Counted from the stretch's first letter, positions 20,189 to 29,949 are shown. The stretch: 32,576 bases of DNA from Pelargonium cotyledonis (GCA_036897625.1 JAYMTA010000272.1:1-32576); one strand, 5' to 3'. Numbers and translations are program-made. The notes: generated from the letters alone by a model not told the origin.

Positions 20189-20942
20189 CTATTTTCTAAA
20201 TAGATAAATCAAATAAACTAAATTCAGTTTAGTAACCTTCAAAAGTCGATAGAGAAAACTGGGATACTCTGAATAAAAAATCTTCTGATAATTGAAACAA
20301 TTCCCCAAATCAAACACCACGAGACAAACCAAAATAACCGCCAATGCCATGACACTAACAGCCCGTATCGAACATTTAAATTTTCTGTTCTTGATCAACA
20401 AAAGAGAGCAAAACACAGAGACTGCACAGCAAAACGCAAATTTTATCTGTTTATTTCCCGATACGATTCGAGACAGAAACACGACCATCCCAACAACCAG
20501 AGAGTAATTCGCAATCGATTCCTGCAAACACATAAATCGAAATTGGAATATAACTATTCACAATTCAAAATTTGAGCAAAACAGAGCATACAAAAACAAA
20601 TACCTGATAAGCAATCTGTTTCTGTTCCTTGGCAAATTGCTCGGCTTCTGGTAATTGGGTATTCGAAATCGATCGTTCCCGAGTGCGAGGAGCTCGGAAT
20701 TTTTTGAAAATACTGAATAATTTAGACTTGAAGGTTCGCGATGGCCGATGGGTTCGTTTTGTTGGTTTGGACTCTGTTTTCACTCTGAGGTGGAGGATTT
20801 TGGGGAGCTTGAGGTTGAAGGAGATGGAGATTCGGCGAAAATTACAGGTGGGCACTAAGTTTTTTGTTCTGAATTTGAAATGGAAGGGCTTGGACTTGGC
20901 TTTGACGCTGATTCGCCATTGTTGGTGCTCGTTACCTTGCAT
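20189..20942 (-). CDS. uncharacterised basic protein with about three membrane segments
   Basis: Exon 1 (20604-20942) and exon 2 (20189-20521) on the minus strand join in phase 0, with a TATCAG|GTATTT donor and a TGTTTGCAG|GAATCG acceptor, giving 223 residues. Residues 1-113 are very basic and low in acidic residues (for example RTFKSKLFSIFKKFRAPRTR), so targeting to an organelle or contact with nucleic acid or lipid are possible. The second exon holds three hydrophobic stretches: SLVVGMVVFLSRIV, FAFCCAVSVFCSLLLI and VMALAVILVCLVVFDL. I do not recognise a family. The frame is open to 21098 upstream, but that part looks like leader. The last 25 residues after LGNCFNYQK may be replaced if another intron exists. 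A membrane role is inferred from hydrophobicity only. Confidence 0.65.
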
Positions 20943-21359
20943 TGTAAGAAGCAGAGCAACGGTAGGTTTTGCGGAGAGAAAGAGACGACCTTTTTTTAGC
21001 CGTTGGGTTAGTGGGTTTCTCCAGATTTTTGAATTTGAACAGTGTCGGAGATCGGAGATTGGGCCAGGTGGGCCCACAATATGTTTGCTTAAGCCCATTT
21101 AGTAGTGTGTCTTGGCGTCACGTTGCATAAGATTGAGCATCGGTTCGAGACTTAAATGAATTGAAATGAAATTATTCATTAAATATGGACCAAAGTTTAG
21201 ATAAATTGTGAATGACATGAGTCGAGAACCGGACTGAGTTGACCCGAGGCCGTAATTCTCGTGAAAGATGGACAAACTCGGACATATTGCAATGATTTGT
21301 ATAAAAACCGAACTAAATGGACCGATTTCAATTGCATATGCTACAATAATATAAAATTA
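20943..21359. other. promoter region between divergent genes, no gene seen
   Basis: This contains the leader and promoter of the minus-strand membrane-protein gene. The region 21110-21320 has GGTTCGAGACTT and ACCGAACTAAATGGACCG words typical of dispersed repeats, but no element ends were found. Confidence 0.45.
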
Positions 21360-21826
21360 GGAAAATATGCAATATTTTGGTTTTTTAGCTATTCATTTGC
21401 AATGAACTGGCACTTAATTTGATATTCTAACTATAATATGTTGTGTCAAATTGGTCACATTCATGTCTTCATATCAGACAAAGGGGCATTTTTGTAATGT
21501 GACAATCACATAGTGCTAAATTAGCCAAATTTGCAAAATTGTGCCATTGAGGGGCCAAATTTAAAGTAACAAACGCATGAAAGAAATTGAATCAGTTCCA
21601 AACTGATCCAATTTTGACTAGTTTTGACAATCATATGACCAGTTTTGTTCTAAACTGGTCATATCAATAAATTTATCTAACTTAAAAGAAATTGGATCAG
21701 TTCTAAATAGAATAACATCGTTTTGGACCAAATTGTAACAATATGCATAATTTACATGTTAAAATATTAAATTAAGTGCCAACCCGCAATAAAATAGATT
21801 ATTGGAGGACCAAAATGTAATTTTCT
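21360..21826. mobile_element. MITE-like element with about 70-bp terminal inverted repeats
   Basis: The left arm (21360-21430) and the reverse complement of the right arm (21758-21826) align along their length. Both read GAAAAT..., then ATTTTGG, a variable stretch, then TGGCACTTAATTT(G/A)ATATT(C/T)TAAC. The element is about 467 bp with no coding capacity. Inside are a direct repeat (AAAGAAATTG(A/G)ATCAGTTC at about 21580 and 21685) and a perfect 13-bp hairpin at 21633-21664. No clear target-site duplication was found. The G-AAAA start is reminiscent of Mutator-like MITEs, but class is uncertain. It sits just upstream of the mobile-domain gene's TATA box. Confidence 0.65.
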
Positions 21827-21845
21827 ATTTGTTTTTATTTATTGG

Positions 21846-21857
21846 TATATATATATA
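21846..21857 (+). promoter_or_regulatory. TATA box candidate for the mobile-domain gene
   Basis: TATATATATATA followed by G lies about 230 bp before the ATG at 22090, leaving a CT-rich leader of about 200 nt. No other TATA-like word is nearer on this strand. Confidence 0.45.
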
Positions 21858-22089
21858 GTTATATTTCCCTGCGGGCAAGTCGACAGTACTTCCCATGTGA
21901 ACATTCTTATCCAATAAAAATATTTCCCGCCAATTTGTTTTTTCGTACGGAAGAAGCGTCTCCTGCAAGATTCACTGTATTTTCTTCTTGTTGTTGTATT
22001 TGTGTTCTTCGGAGCATTTCAAAATTTTCCCTTTCACTTCGCTTCAGCTCCGTCTCCGTCTCCGACTAGTGAGCTCTGTTTACATTACA

Positions 22090-25000
22090 ATGAAGAGATC
22101 TACAAGAAATTCCTCCAGATTTACAGTTCCTGAGGGTCTTCTCGCCGCCGCCACAGCCTCCACCACCACCACGGTACTTGTTTCTGTCTTCCCCATATCT
22201 TTTATCTTGTTTGGCAGCTCAGAAAAGGATGGGAAATGGCTGGAAAATGCAATTTACCATGCTGGGCAGGCTAAAAATTCAATCTTTTTAAACATTGTTT
22301 CCTGTGAAAAAAATGTGTAGGCGGGGAATTTCAGTACTCGGTTTTCGATGCCGTCGTTCACGAAGCGGGTCGAGAAGCTGACGGCTGAGCAAAGATCAGC
22401 AATTCAGAGAATGGGTTTTGGGAATTTGTTGGAAATTCCCAATCAGACGATGAGCAAGAGCTTGCTGGCTGAATTGATGAACAGATGGAACCCTAGAAAG
22501 CGAGTTTTTGAGCTCCAATCTGGTGAAATTTCGATTACTCTTATGGATGTTGCTTTGATTTTAGGGCTTCGTGTAGTTGGGGAAAATGTAGTGCTTAATG
22601 AAGACGAGCCATTGTTGGAATTAGAGCAAGAGTTTGGGGCTAGTTTGGGGAAGAGGAAAATAGCAGTTTCTACACTTGAGAGCAAGCTTGAGTCTCTTGA
22701 TGGGATGGCCAATGAGGATTTCGTTAGGGCTTTTTTGTTGTATATGTTTGGGACTTTTCTTTTTCCAAGCACAAATGGGAAAGTTGATTCTAGGTATCTT
22801 TGTTGTATGAAAAATTTGGATTGTGTTGGTCAATTTGCTTGGGGAGCAGCTGTTCTCGAGGATCTATTGGGCTGGCTCAGCAAAAGGAAGGAGATGAATG
22901 TGCAATACGTGGGTGGCTGCCTCATATTCCTCCAAGTATGTTATCTTAGCTCCATTGTCGAAACTCGAAAGCTTTCATTTTCGGTGAAATAATGAAGTGT
23001 TAGGAACAATTGAATGTGCACTAGGTAGGTGGTTGTCTTCTGTTTCTGCAATTGGTATCTTAGCTCCATTGTTGAAGCCTGAAGGCTTTAAATTTAGGTG
23101 TGACCCTTCGACAGATTTTGTGTAAACATGTCTGTAAAGTAATGATGTTTGATGAACAATTGAATGTATGTGGGTGGTTGTCTTCTGTTTCTGCAACTGA
23201 TTGTATCTTAGCTTCATTGTCAAAAGCTTTTGATTTCGGTGATACCCCTTTTTATAGATTTTGATGAAGTAATGATGTTTTATGAGCAATTGAATATTCA
23301 ATATGTTGGTTGTGATTGTGTTCTGTTTCTTAACTCCATTGTTGACGAATTCAATTTTAGTGACACCCTTTTACATATTTTGCAAACATATTTTATAAAC
23401 AATTGATGTTTTGCACATTTTAAGATTCAACCTTTAGAGTAATTGGTGTTAGATCCTGAAAATCTATGAGGCAATTTGACTAAAGTTGAAAAGCTTTTGT
23501 GTAACCTTATCGTTTAGTGAAGTAGCTCTGAAGTATTTTGTCAATGATCACTTGAGGTTTAGCACATTGTAAGCTTCAATTCTTGCAGTGTTTGGCCTTG
23601 CTTCATGAAATTCATGCAAATTTGTTGGGGCAATTCGGCTAATGCTGGGAAGCTATGGTTTTACTTTTAGCTTTCTGAATCTGAAGTAGCTCACAAGTAT
23701 TTTGTTTAAATTGTTGTGGACAGATTTGGTCATATGAGCATATTGACATAGCTCGACCCAGTTTGCTTAGTCCCTTGGTGCTTCCCCGTGCATGCCGATG
23801 GGAAAATGGTAAATCCCATCTAAGACAAGAAGTGACCGCAAAGTTTAAGGAACTCCAGGATCATCAGGTAACAACTAGTTATTGTAACTAGCATGCCCGT
23901 CCCTCATATTTCTTCAGGTTTGGATGTTTGTCAATATTAAGATATCTTGTGAATTCTTAAACTGGCAAGGGAGAGCTCGTGGTTTTCATTTTTACCAAAT
24001 TTAGTTCGAATTGCTCATAATTTTATGATCATGTATCAGATAATTTGGAAACTCGAACCATTTTCGGAGGAGTTAAAAATTGACGTAGTCAAAGAGTTGC
24101 TGAAGAAGCAGAACGAAGGGAAGGAACTTCCCGGATCAGAAAATGCTCCAAACAACGATTCAATTCTTAATGTGAGTTTTCCTTTTCTTTTTAGGGAATA
24201 GAAAGAAGGTTCGCCCGTTTCAACACCTTTGATTCAACTGCTATTTCTCCCAAGGGCAAATTGCTCAAAACTACTCATATTTTCAATGTAGCAACACTTG
24301 CAAAGTTCAGTGTAGTTTTGTGTAATTTACTCGTCTCCTAATTGACGTTTCACGTGAGTTTGACCTTTATGCTCTCTGAATCTACTGTGTGTTTAACAGG
24401 ATGATGGCTTGAGAAGTAAATCTCGAATATTGGATCCAATTGTTGTCAAAGTGAAAGCTGAATCAGAAACAGATACTGCAAATGAAACTCATAGGATGCA
24501 CGAGCACAACACGGAGCAACCACAATCACCACTTGCGGCGGCTGAAATACAAATAAATAACACTGCACAATATCCATCTACCTCAAATTCTGCATCAGAG
24601 ACACGGAATGTGAGTTCAAACATCTTCCATGTTTTACGTCTGTTTTGGAAAATTTGCATATACACGATTTCAAATATCTTTCATGATAGATCATTTGACA
24701 CACAAAAAACCAATTAAATCTAACTGACATGATGAAAACATAAAAGTGTTAAATATTTCACTTTAAAGATCAATGTAGTTGTGGGTAACACGCTCAAGTA
24801 GTTTTGTGCCCTTCACCTTATATCTATTATATGCAAAGTTTTGCTTTTTGTTTGCTGAATGTATTGTGCATCTAATAGGAAGAAGTTGGTTTGAGAAGTG
24901 GATCTCAAGTGTTGGATCATCCAATGGTTGTGAAAATGAAAGTCGAATCGGAAATGCATTCTGCAAATGAAGCTCATAGGATACATGAGCACAACGTGAA

Positions 25001-25546
25001 AGTTGAATCAGAAAAGGATTCTGCAAACGAAGCTCATAGGATACACGAGCACAAACTATCGCCACACAAAGAAGCTGAAATACAAATAGATAGCACTTCA
25101 CAAGACCCATCTACCTCAAATTCTGCATTAGAGACGCACAATGTGAGTTCAAAGATCTTTCATATTTTGCATTTGTTTGGGATAGATCATGTAACATACA
25201 CATGACGGGAAAGAAAAAAATTATAGAAAACCATATGCAAATAGGTATTTATGTGCAATCGTCATCCATAATGATGAAATAGTTTTTTGTTGTCATTTTT
25301 CAGCATGACGATGATTTGAGAACAAAGAATAAGATGTTGGAAGAGGAAAACACGGAGCTGAGAAAAGTGCTAGAGAAACATAAATGTGAAATCATATTGT
25401 TAAAAAAGCAGCTCGTGTCAACATCATTGTTAGAGGAACAGATCGTGGAGTTGAAGCAAGAAAATGACAGCCTGAGAAGGAAAAATGAATGTTCTGATGA
25501 TCTCGTGGATCGTTTGGAGAGGATTCTACTCGACGAGGGGTATTGA
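22090..25546 (+). CDS. plant mobile domain (PMD) protein with C-terminal coiled coil
   Basis: Seven exons (22090-22173, 22321-22935, 23724-23867, 24040-24171, 24400-24609, 24879-25142, 25304-25546) all join in phase 0 to 563 residues. Residues about 45-285 match the plant mobile domain as in MAIN/MAIL1 and transposon-borne relatives: LLAELMNRWNPRKRVFELQS, GEISITLMDVALILGLRVVG and later YEHIDIARP and LPRACRWENGK. The next two exons (326-395, 396-483) are acidic, low in hydrophobics, and copies of each other. The last exon (484-563) is a leucine-rich coiled coil (LRTKNKMLEEENTELRKVLE). Host PMD proteins act in the nucleus in silencing and genome stability; other PMDs sit in transposons, so this may be a domesticated copy. 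The ATG at 22090 was chosen over one at 21988 because the upstream part reads like leader. AATAAA lies at 25789-25794. Confidence 0.88.
22896..23345 (+). repeat. four decayed tandem copies of the exon 2/intron 2 junction
   Basis: Copies start at 22896 (the real exon end), 23012, 23162 and 23292. Each has GAATGT.CA-like sequence, GGTGG(C/T)TG, a CTTCTGTTTCTGCAA-like stretch (CATATTCCTCCAA in the exon copy), ATCTTAGCTCCATTGT, and an AAAGCTTT..TTTCGGTGA-like end. Spacing is 116, 150 and 130 bp. Confidence 0.8.
24360..25180 (+). repeat. about 480-bp segmental duplication covering exons 5 and 6 of the PMD gene
   Basis: Exon 5 with its flanks (about 24377-24650) matches exon 6 with its flanks (about 24856-25180). 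Shared parts are the TGAAT.TA.TGTG acceptor lead-in, TTGAGAAGT..ATCTC, GCAAATGAA.CTCATAGGAT, CC.TCTACCTCAAATTCTGCA and the donor GTGAGTTCAAA.ATCTT. Both exons are phase 0, so the copy extended the protein without a frame change. Confidence 0.9.
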
Positions 25547-26484
25547 TAATCGCATAGGGACTGGCATAGCTCGAGGTATGTATCTGATATAGAACCTTAC
25601 CTCTATAAGATTACGTTGTTTATCTGTGATTCTCTTGTATAGGAAGTAACTTATTAGACTCCAAAATGGTGGGAGCCTCGTGCACTGAGCCGCTTTTTAT
25701 GTATATAGGAATTAGGAAGTAACTTGTTTGTGAAGTGCTTAGCTATGTAATAACTTATCAACATTGACATTGTATTGTGAAATTTAGAAATAAAATGAAT
25801 CTCTTTGAGCCCATTTCTTGCATAAACTAATTAAGCCAATGTTTGTTTAAAGCACATCATTATCATATTCATTTTCGCTTTTGTATATTTCAACCAGAGC
25901 TGACAAATGGGCCAACGTGTTGACGTTGGCTCCCAAAACATGTTTTTTGGGCTAATGATCACGCGCAGATCATTTGTCGAGGGCACAAGGGTCGGCTCAA
26001 ACTCATGATCTTAGAAAGCGACAATCTTGTCGTTACGTAAACACTACCAATGACCTAATTAACAATTGAACCACATACGTCTTTGTGTTTTTATGATTGA
26101 ATGTTTCTTTGATTATTTATGTCTTGTGCATGTTTTCACTATTGACGATCTCTAATGCCAAAGCTTCCACTTCATAGTGACGTCAGAGTCCTCGACATGA
26201 AGTTGAAGATTGTAGGTTTTGATACAAGAGCTCAATTCAGAGCGTCTAATAAAGCAACACGTAAAATTCCGAATAAAAACAAAGTAAAATCAATTTAAAT
26301 TTATTCAGCCGCATAATAAAATACGGATACATCTACGCAAAAGGAATAACTCTCAATCTCTATAACTCCCATAAACTGATCAACATCAACAACAAGAATT
26401 GTCCATAAAATATAACTACATATATTATTATAACTTATTATTATATGTAGCTTCAAGATCCAACCCATCATCAATCAACTGGTA
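25547..26484. other. intergenic, 3' UTRs and repeats
   Basis: The first 260 bp are the PMD 3' UTR (AATAAA at 25789-25794). At about 25897 AGAGCTGACAAATGGGCC begins another dispersed-repeat copy. The last 190 bp are the 3' UTR of nsLTP 1, with AATAAA on the minus strand at 26300-26305. No further gene is seen. Confidence 0.6.
25920..26090 (-). mobile_element. possible tRNA-derived SINE
   Basis: On the minus strand TTAGGTCATTGGTAGTG resembles a pol III A box, and about 45 bp later ATCATGAGTTTGAGCC resembles a B box. The spacing and order fit a plant SINE. The ends and target-site duplication are not clear, and one box differs from consensus, so this is tentative. Confidence 0.3.
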
Positions 26485-27096
26485 TCAGTTAACACTGCAA
26501 AAAAAAAAAAAAAAAAAAAAAACAAAAACCAAAAAAAAAAAAAAATTAATAAAGGAAAAAATTGGTTTATGAACTAATAATATTTCTGAGGTCTCAAGTT
26601 CGAAACTCATTATCGACGGTACGATGTTAGATTTGTGGGGTGAAGTTTAGGGTGACGCTCTTTCTGGAGAGTGAGAAACATTTTTACTTCGACAATGACG
26701 TCCCGTTGCTGATAAAAAAAAAAATATTGTAGTTAATGTAGAAAATAATTACCTGTTGCAGTTAATGGTTGGTGTGATCTTGTAGGGAAGGCTGATTTTA
26801 CACATGGCCGGAACTTTGTTGAGATTGTCAGGCTTGAGCTTCACGTTCTTGAGCTGTGTTTTCAGGCACGTGCAGACGCTTTTCCGGTCGGCCGGAGTCT
26901 TGGCCAGGCCCTGCGGGGCCTTTGCTCCGGTGCAACATTCCGGCGACACTGTGCCGCCGTTTTGGACAAAGCCAAGGCATGGCTTCAGCTCATCCGTCAC
27001 CTTCTTGCATGCAATGTCTGCTTCGATCACCACCACCATGAACATCATCATGATTGTCATGATGGTGATCATGAGCTTGGTGCCATTGTTAGCCAT
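26485..27096 (-). CDS. nonspecific lipid-transfer protein, type 1 (copy 1)
   Basis: Exon 1 (26753-27096) and a 10-nt coding exon (26485-26494) on the minus strand give 117 residues. Residues 1-26 are a methionine-rich signal peptide ending VVVIEA before DIAC. The mature protein has the eight-cysteine pattern C-C-CC-CxC-C-C: DIAC, KPCLGF, ECC, VCTC, AMCK, INCN. It also has the LAKTPADRKSVCTCLK and LPYKI stretches seen in type 1 nsLTPs. The fold is four helices held by four disulfides around a lipid tunnel; these proteins are secreted to the wall and act in cuticle or defence. Splicing just after NCN gives the usual NCNSVN end; unspliced it would end NCNR. The 258-bp intron holds a SINE and an A-rich tract. 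Confidence 0.95.
26499..26545. repeat. A-rich tract that forms the splice-acceptor polypyrimidine tract of nsLTP 1
   Basis: A near-homopolymeric run of A with a few C on the plus strand reads as T-rich immediately before the CAG acceptor of the last coding exon. It is both a length-unstable microsatellite and part of the splice signal. Confidence 0.85.
26545..26725 (+). mobile_element. tRNA-derived SINE in the nsLTP 1 intron
   Basis: TTGGTTTATGAACT (A-box-like) is followed after about 20 bp by GAGGTCTCAAGTTCGAAACT, a good pol III B box. The body ends CCGTTGCTGAT and an 11-A tail. The element is in the opposite orientation to the gene. No clear target-site duplication was found because both sides are A-rich. 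Confidence 0.5.
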
Positions 27097-27189
27097 TTTT
27101 TATGAAGATTTTTTGGTTGGTGATGAATGGTGAGGATTGGTAATTTATGGGTTTTGTGTGGTTTTTTTTTTTTGGGTGGAGAAGGTGGG

Positions 27190-27197
27190 TTTTTATA
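27190..27197 (-). promoter_or_regulatory. TATA box of nsLTP 1
   Basis: The minus strand reads CTATAAAAACCC, 94 bp upstream of the ATG. Transcription would start near 27160, leaving a leader of about 65 nt. Confidence 0.65.
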
Positions 27198-27199
27198 GA

Positions 27200-29061
27200 G
27201 AAAGTGAGAGGAACAAAACGGGGGTCCATTCGATAAAAGACCCAAAGTAGTTCACGAGCTTTCGTGTTTCGAATTAATTTTTTCTTTGAATATTTTTTGA
27301 ACCACCTCCAAATACGTGGGTAAACTGGTAATGGGTCGTTCAAGCTTAACCATAAATCTTAGGTAATGCAGCTGTCCGTTTCGGAAACCTCACTTATAAG
27401 ACAAGAAAAGAAAGAGTTTTTTTTTTAACTCAAATAGTTTTTTAACTTTTGTTTTCGACTTAATTTGATTCTTGAACTTATCTGTTCTGATCTAATTTAG
27501 TTTTTTAACTTTTTTTTACCCAAATTAAATAGTCCATGAACTTTTAAATATTGACCTGATTTGGTGTATAAACTTTTGATATACACTCTAAAGAAAATGA
27601 CCATTTTAGATTAATATTTGAAAGTTCAATAACTAAATTGTGTCGGAACACAAAAATTCAGAGACAATTTTAAGTCAAAAAATTTTATGGATCGAATTGT
27701 GTCAAAACACGATAACTCAATGACCATTTTGGGTAAAGTAAAATTTATGAACCAAATTGTATCAAAACACATGCAGTTCAAAAACTATTTTGAATACAAT
27801 AATTACATCTTTATTTTAGCACATAAAATATATGATAATAGTTAATGCCTTAAATGGAAGTAAATGTGTGTAACAATTATTGTATAACTATGTTATGGCC
27901 TCTTCTAAGTGGTAGAATATTTATTAATGCTTAAAGATCTGCCTAATCAATTTAATAAGTTGCATCCCCACATCCTAATTACTCTACCTAACCTACATTT
28001 TAATTATCTAAGCTCTAGGTCTAATTCCAATATTATACCTAAAAAACATATGAACATATATGTATGTTTGAATTATAAATTGTATATAAACATATAACAC
28101 ACAAAAAAAAAAGAGAGTATGAAATACTCCTTTTAATGGATACGCGTATGTATATATATGTTTTTAGTCAATAGCGGAGCTAGGATGCATGTGATAGCTA
28201 GGTAGCTACTAACGCCACTCTCTCGATGTGTCACATATATAATATTCATCGATTTTTTTTAGAATTACCACCCATGCTTATATACATACGTCGACAAGTG
28301 AGAACATTCTACTTTGATCGTGCAATCATGTGTATTAATCTTGCTTTTGTCAAGATTATGGTAGTCTGATTTGACTAGAGAGAACAGAAAAATAAAACTT
28401 TTTGTTCGAAACTTAGTTTCTTACAAAAAAAAAAAAGTTTAAATATTTTTCTTTCGCTCTCCTCTTTGAAAGATTCTATATCGTACTTAGCTAATTACTT
28501 AATTGGTCATGCGTGCTTCCACACACGCGTATGTGGGTGTATTTATACAGGCCACGCGATTGTAATGCTACTTTTTATTACGATGGTCGATTAATTAACA
28601 TGTAATTTGAGATGCATCTTTTGTAATTTGATTTATTTTAATTTTCAACATTTCTTCGGTACACTTGTTCGTAAAGCTGGTTACCTCCATATTTGACTAA
28701 ATTTTGAGTAACAACGAGCTCTTCATCAACATATATAGATCGGCACTATCAAGTTGATTTTGAATTAAAAACAAAATATCATCACATGAACATATTTATA
28801 TATAGATCGATTAAAATACAAGTAAAATTCTCGTACATTAATTTATTCAACTGCTTAATCAAAATACAACGACAATGTAACTCTCGATATATGTATATGT
28901 GTATACTCATAAAATGACCAACAACAACAACATTAACATACTTACATAGTTGATAAATACTACAAATAAAAACATGCATCATGAGAAATGAGAAAACAAT
29001 TACTATAAATAATAATAATTATTCTCTTTAGCTTCAACCTCTAATCCATCATCAACTGGTC
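27200..29061. other. intergenic between nsLTP 1 and nsLTP 2
   Basis: AT-rich DNA with a fold-back repeat structure at 27425-27800 and a block at 27898-28066 shared with the upstream region of nsLTP 2. The nsLTP 2 3' UTR (AATAAA on the minus strand at 28842-28847) is at the right end. A GCGGAGCTAGGATGCATG phrase at 28174 looks transposon-like, but no element was delimited. No extra gene is seen. Confidence 0.55.
27425..27800. repeat. fold-back repeat with 59-60-bp subunits in both arms
   Basis: On the plus strand three units start at 27635, 27694 and 27754 with (A/G)AATTGT(G/A)TC..AACAC, spaced 59 and 60 bp, each followed by TCA..GAC.ATTTTG-like sequence. The region 27425-27565 carries the same pattern in reverse orientation. 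The arms could pair. It is noncoding. Confidence 0.65.
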
Positions 29062-29949
29062 TCAGTTAACACTGCATAAAAAAACAAAGATTCACAATCA
29101 ATCAAGTGAAGGAAAAGAAAAATAAAAACTATCATCATAATGGTTAATGAAATAAATTTATAGTAATTAATTTAATCGTTTGGCCATTAAAATTTAACTA
29201 AAATGATTTATGATAAATGTATAATTGCAAGATCCACAGTTGGAGGATCAAATTTAAATAAATTTGTTATATAGCATAATTCAGATCAGATAATGTTTGG
29301 ATCGTGCTAAACTGGATCAGACAAATTCGTTCATTTTACCTAATCAAATTTGAAAAACTTTTATTCAAACGTACTATTGAATCGGATTTTATGTTTCAAT
29401 CAATAAAATATACTTAAACAAATCCGATCGATTGCTACCTCTACGTAGTCTAGGTTCACGATCTATATCGATCAAACCCTAATAGGTCAAGCACCATTTC
29501 AATCCATCTCATTTTCCAAAAATAAGAATTTAAAATAATAATAATAATAAAACCTAATGTTCATGTGTGTGTGTGTGTGTATATATATGTATGCAAAACC
29601 TGTTGCAGTTGGTGGTGGTGCTGATCTTGTACGGAAGGTTGACTTTACACTTCGCCGGAAGACCGGAGAGCAGATCAGACTGTATGTTCTTCACGTTCTT
29701 TAGTGAATTCTTGAGGCAATTACAGACACTTTTCCGGTCCGCCGGAGTTTTGTCTAGTCCCCGGAGGGACCTCACGCCGGCGCAGCAATCCACCGGAACC
29801 GAGCCACCGCCTTTGACGTAGTTCAGGCGCGGTGACAGCTTGCTGCTCACATCTTTGCATGCAATTTGTGCTTCGGCTCCATTATTGTTGATCATCATCA
29901 CGACCGCCACGATCCCGATCATCAAGAAGATCGATTTGTTGCTACCCAT
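29062..29949 (-). CDS. nonspecific lipid-transfer protein, type 1 (copy 2), one cysteine lost
   Basis: Exon 1 (29600-29949) and a 10-nt coding exon (29062-29071) give 119 residues on the minus strand. A signal peptide (SIFLMIGIVAVVMMINNNGAEA) precedes QIAC. The nsLTP pattern is intact except for the second cysteine: KLSPRLNYVKG has Arg where copy 1 has KPCLGFV and the family has C. A CGC codon instead of TGC would explain it in one step. In type 1 nsLTPs Cys2 pairs with Cys3 of the CC pair, so one disulfide should be missing and one cysteine left free. LDKTPADRKSVCNCLK and NLPYKIS are well kept and the frame is open, so decay is recent or the protein is still used. The 528-bp intron opens with TG and TA repeats. 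The spliced end is NCNSVN, as in copy 1. Confidence 0.9.
29563..29588. repeat. (TG)n(TA)n microsatellite in the nsLTP 2 intron
   Basis: TGTGTGTGTGTGTGTGTG followed by TATATATA lies just past the intron donor. If the intron were retained, the repeat would be translated as a His/Thr-rich tail. Confidence 0.9.

Noticed and set aside
20629-21102. 157-codon plus-strand frame opposite the membrane-protein gene
   Set aside because: The minus strand has clean splice sites and continuous phase with a second exon. The plus frame is its antisense image.
21988-22089. Upstream in-frame ATG extending the PMD protein by 34 residues
   Set aside because: The added sequence looks like CT-rich leader, while MKRSTRNSSRF from 22090 looks like a normal protein start.
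28160-28300. GCGGAGCTAGGATGCATG phrase suggesting a transposon end
   Set aside because: No matching second end or target duplication was seen, so it was not called as an element.
29554-29599. His/Thr-rich extension of nsLTP 2
   Set aside because: It is intron read-through of a TG repeat; splicing to the 10-nt exon restores the NCNSVN end shared with copy 1.
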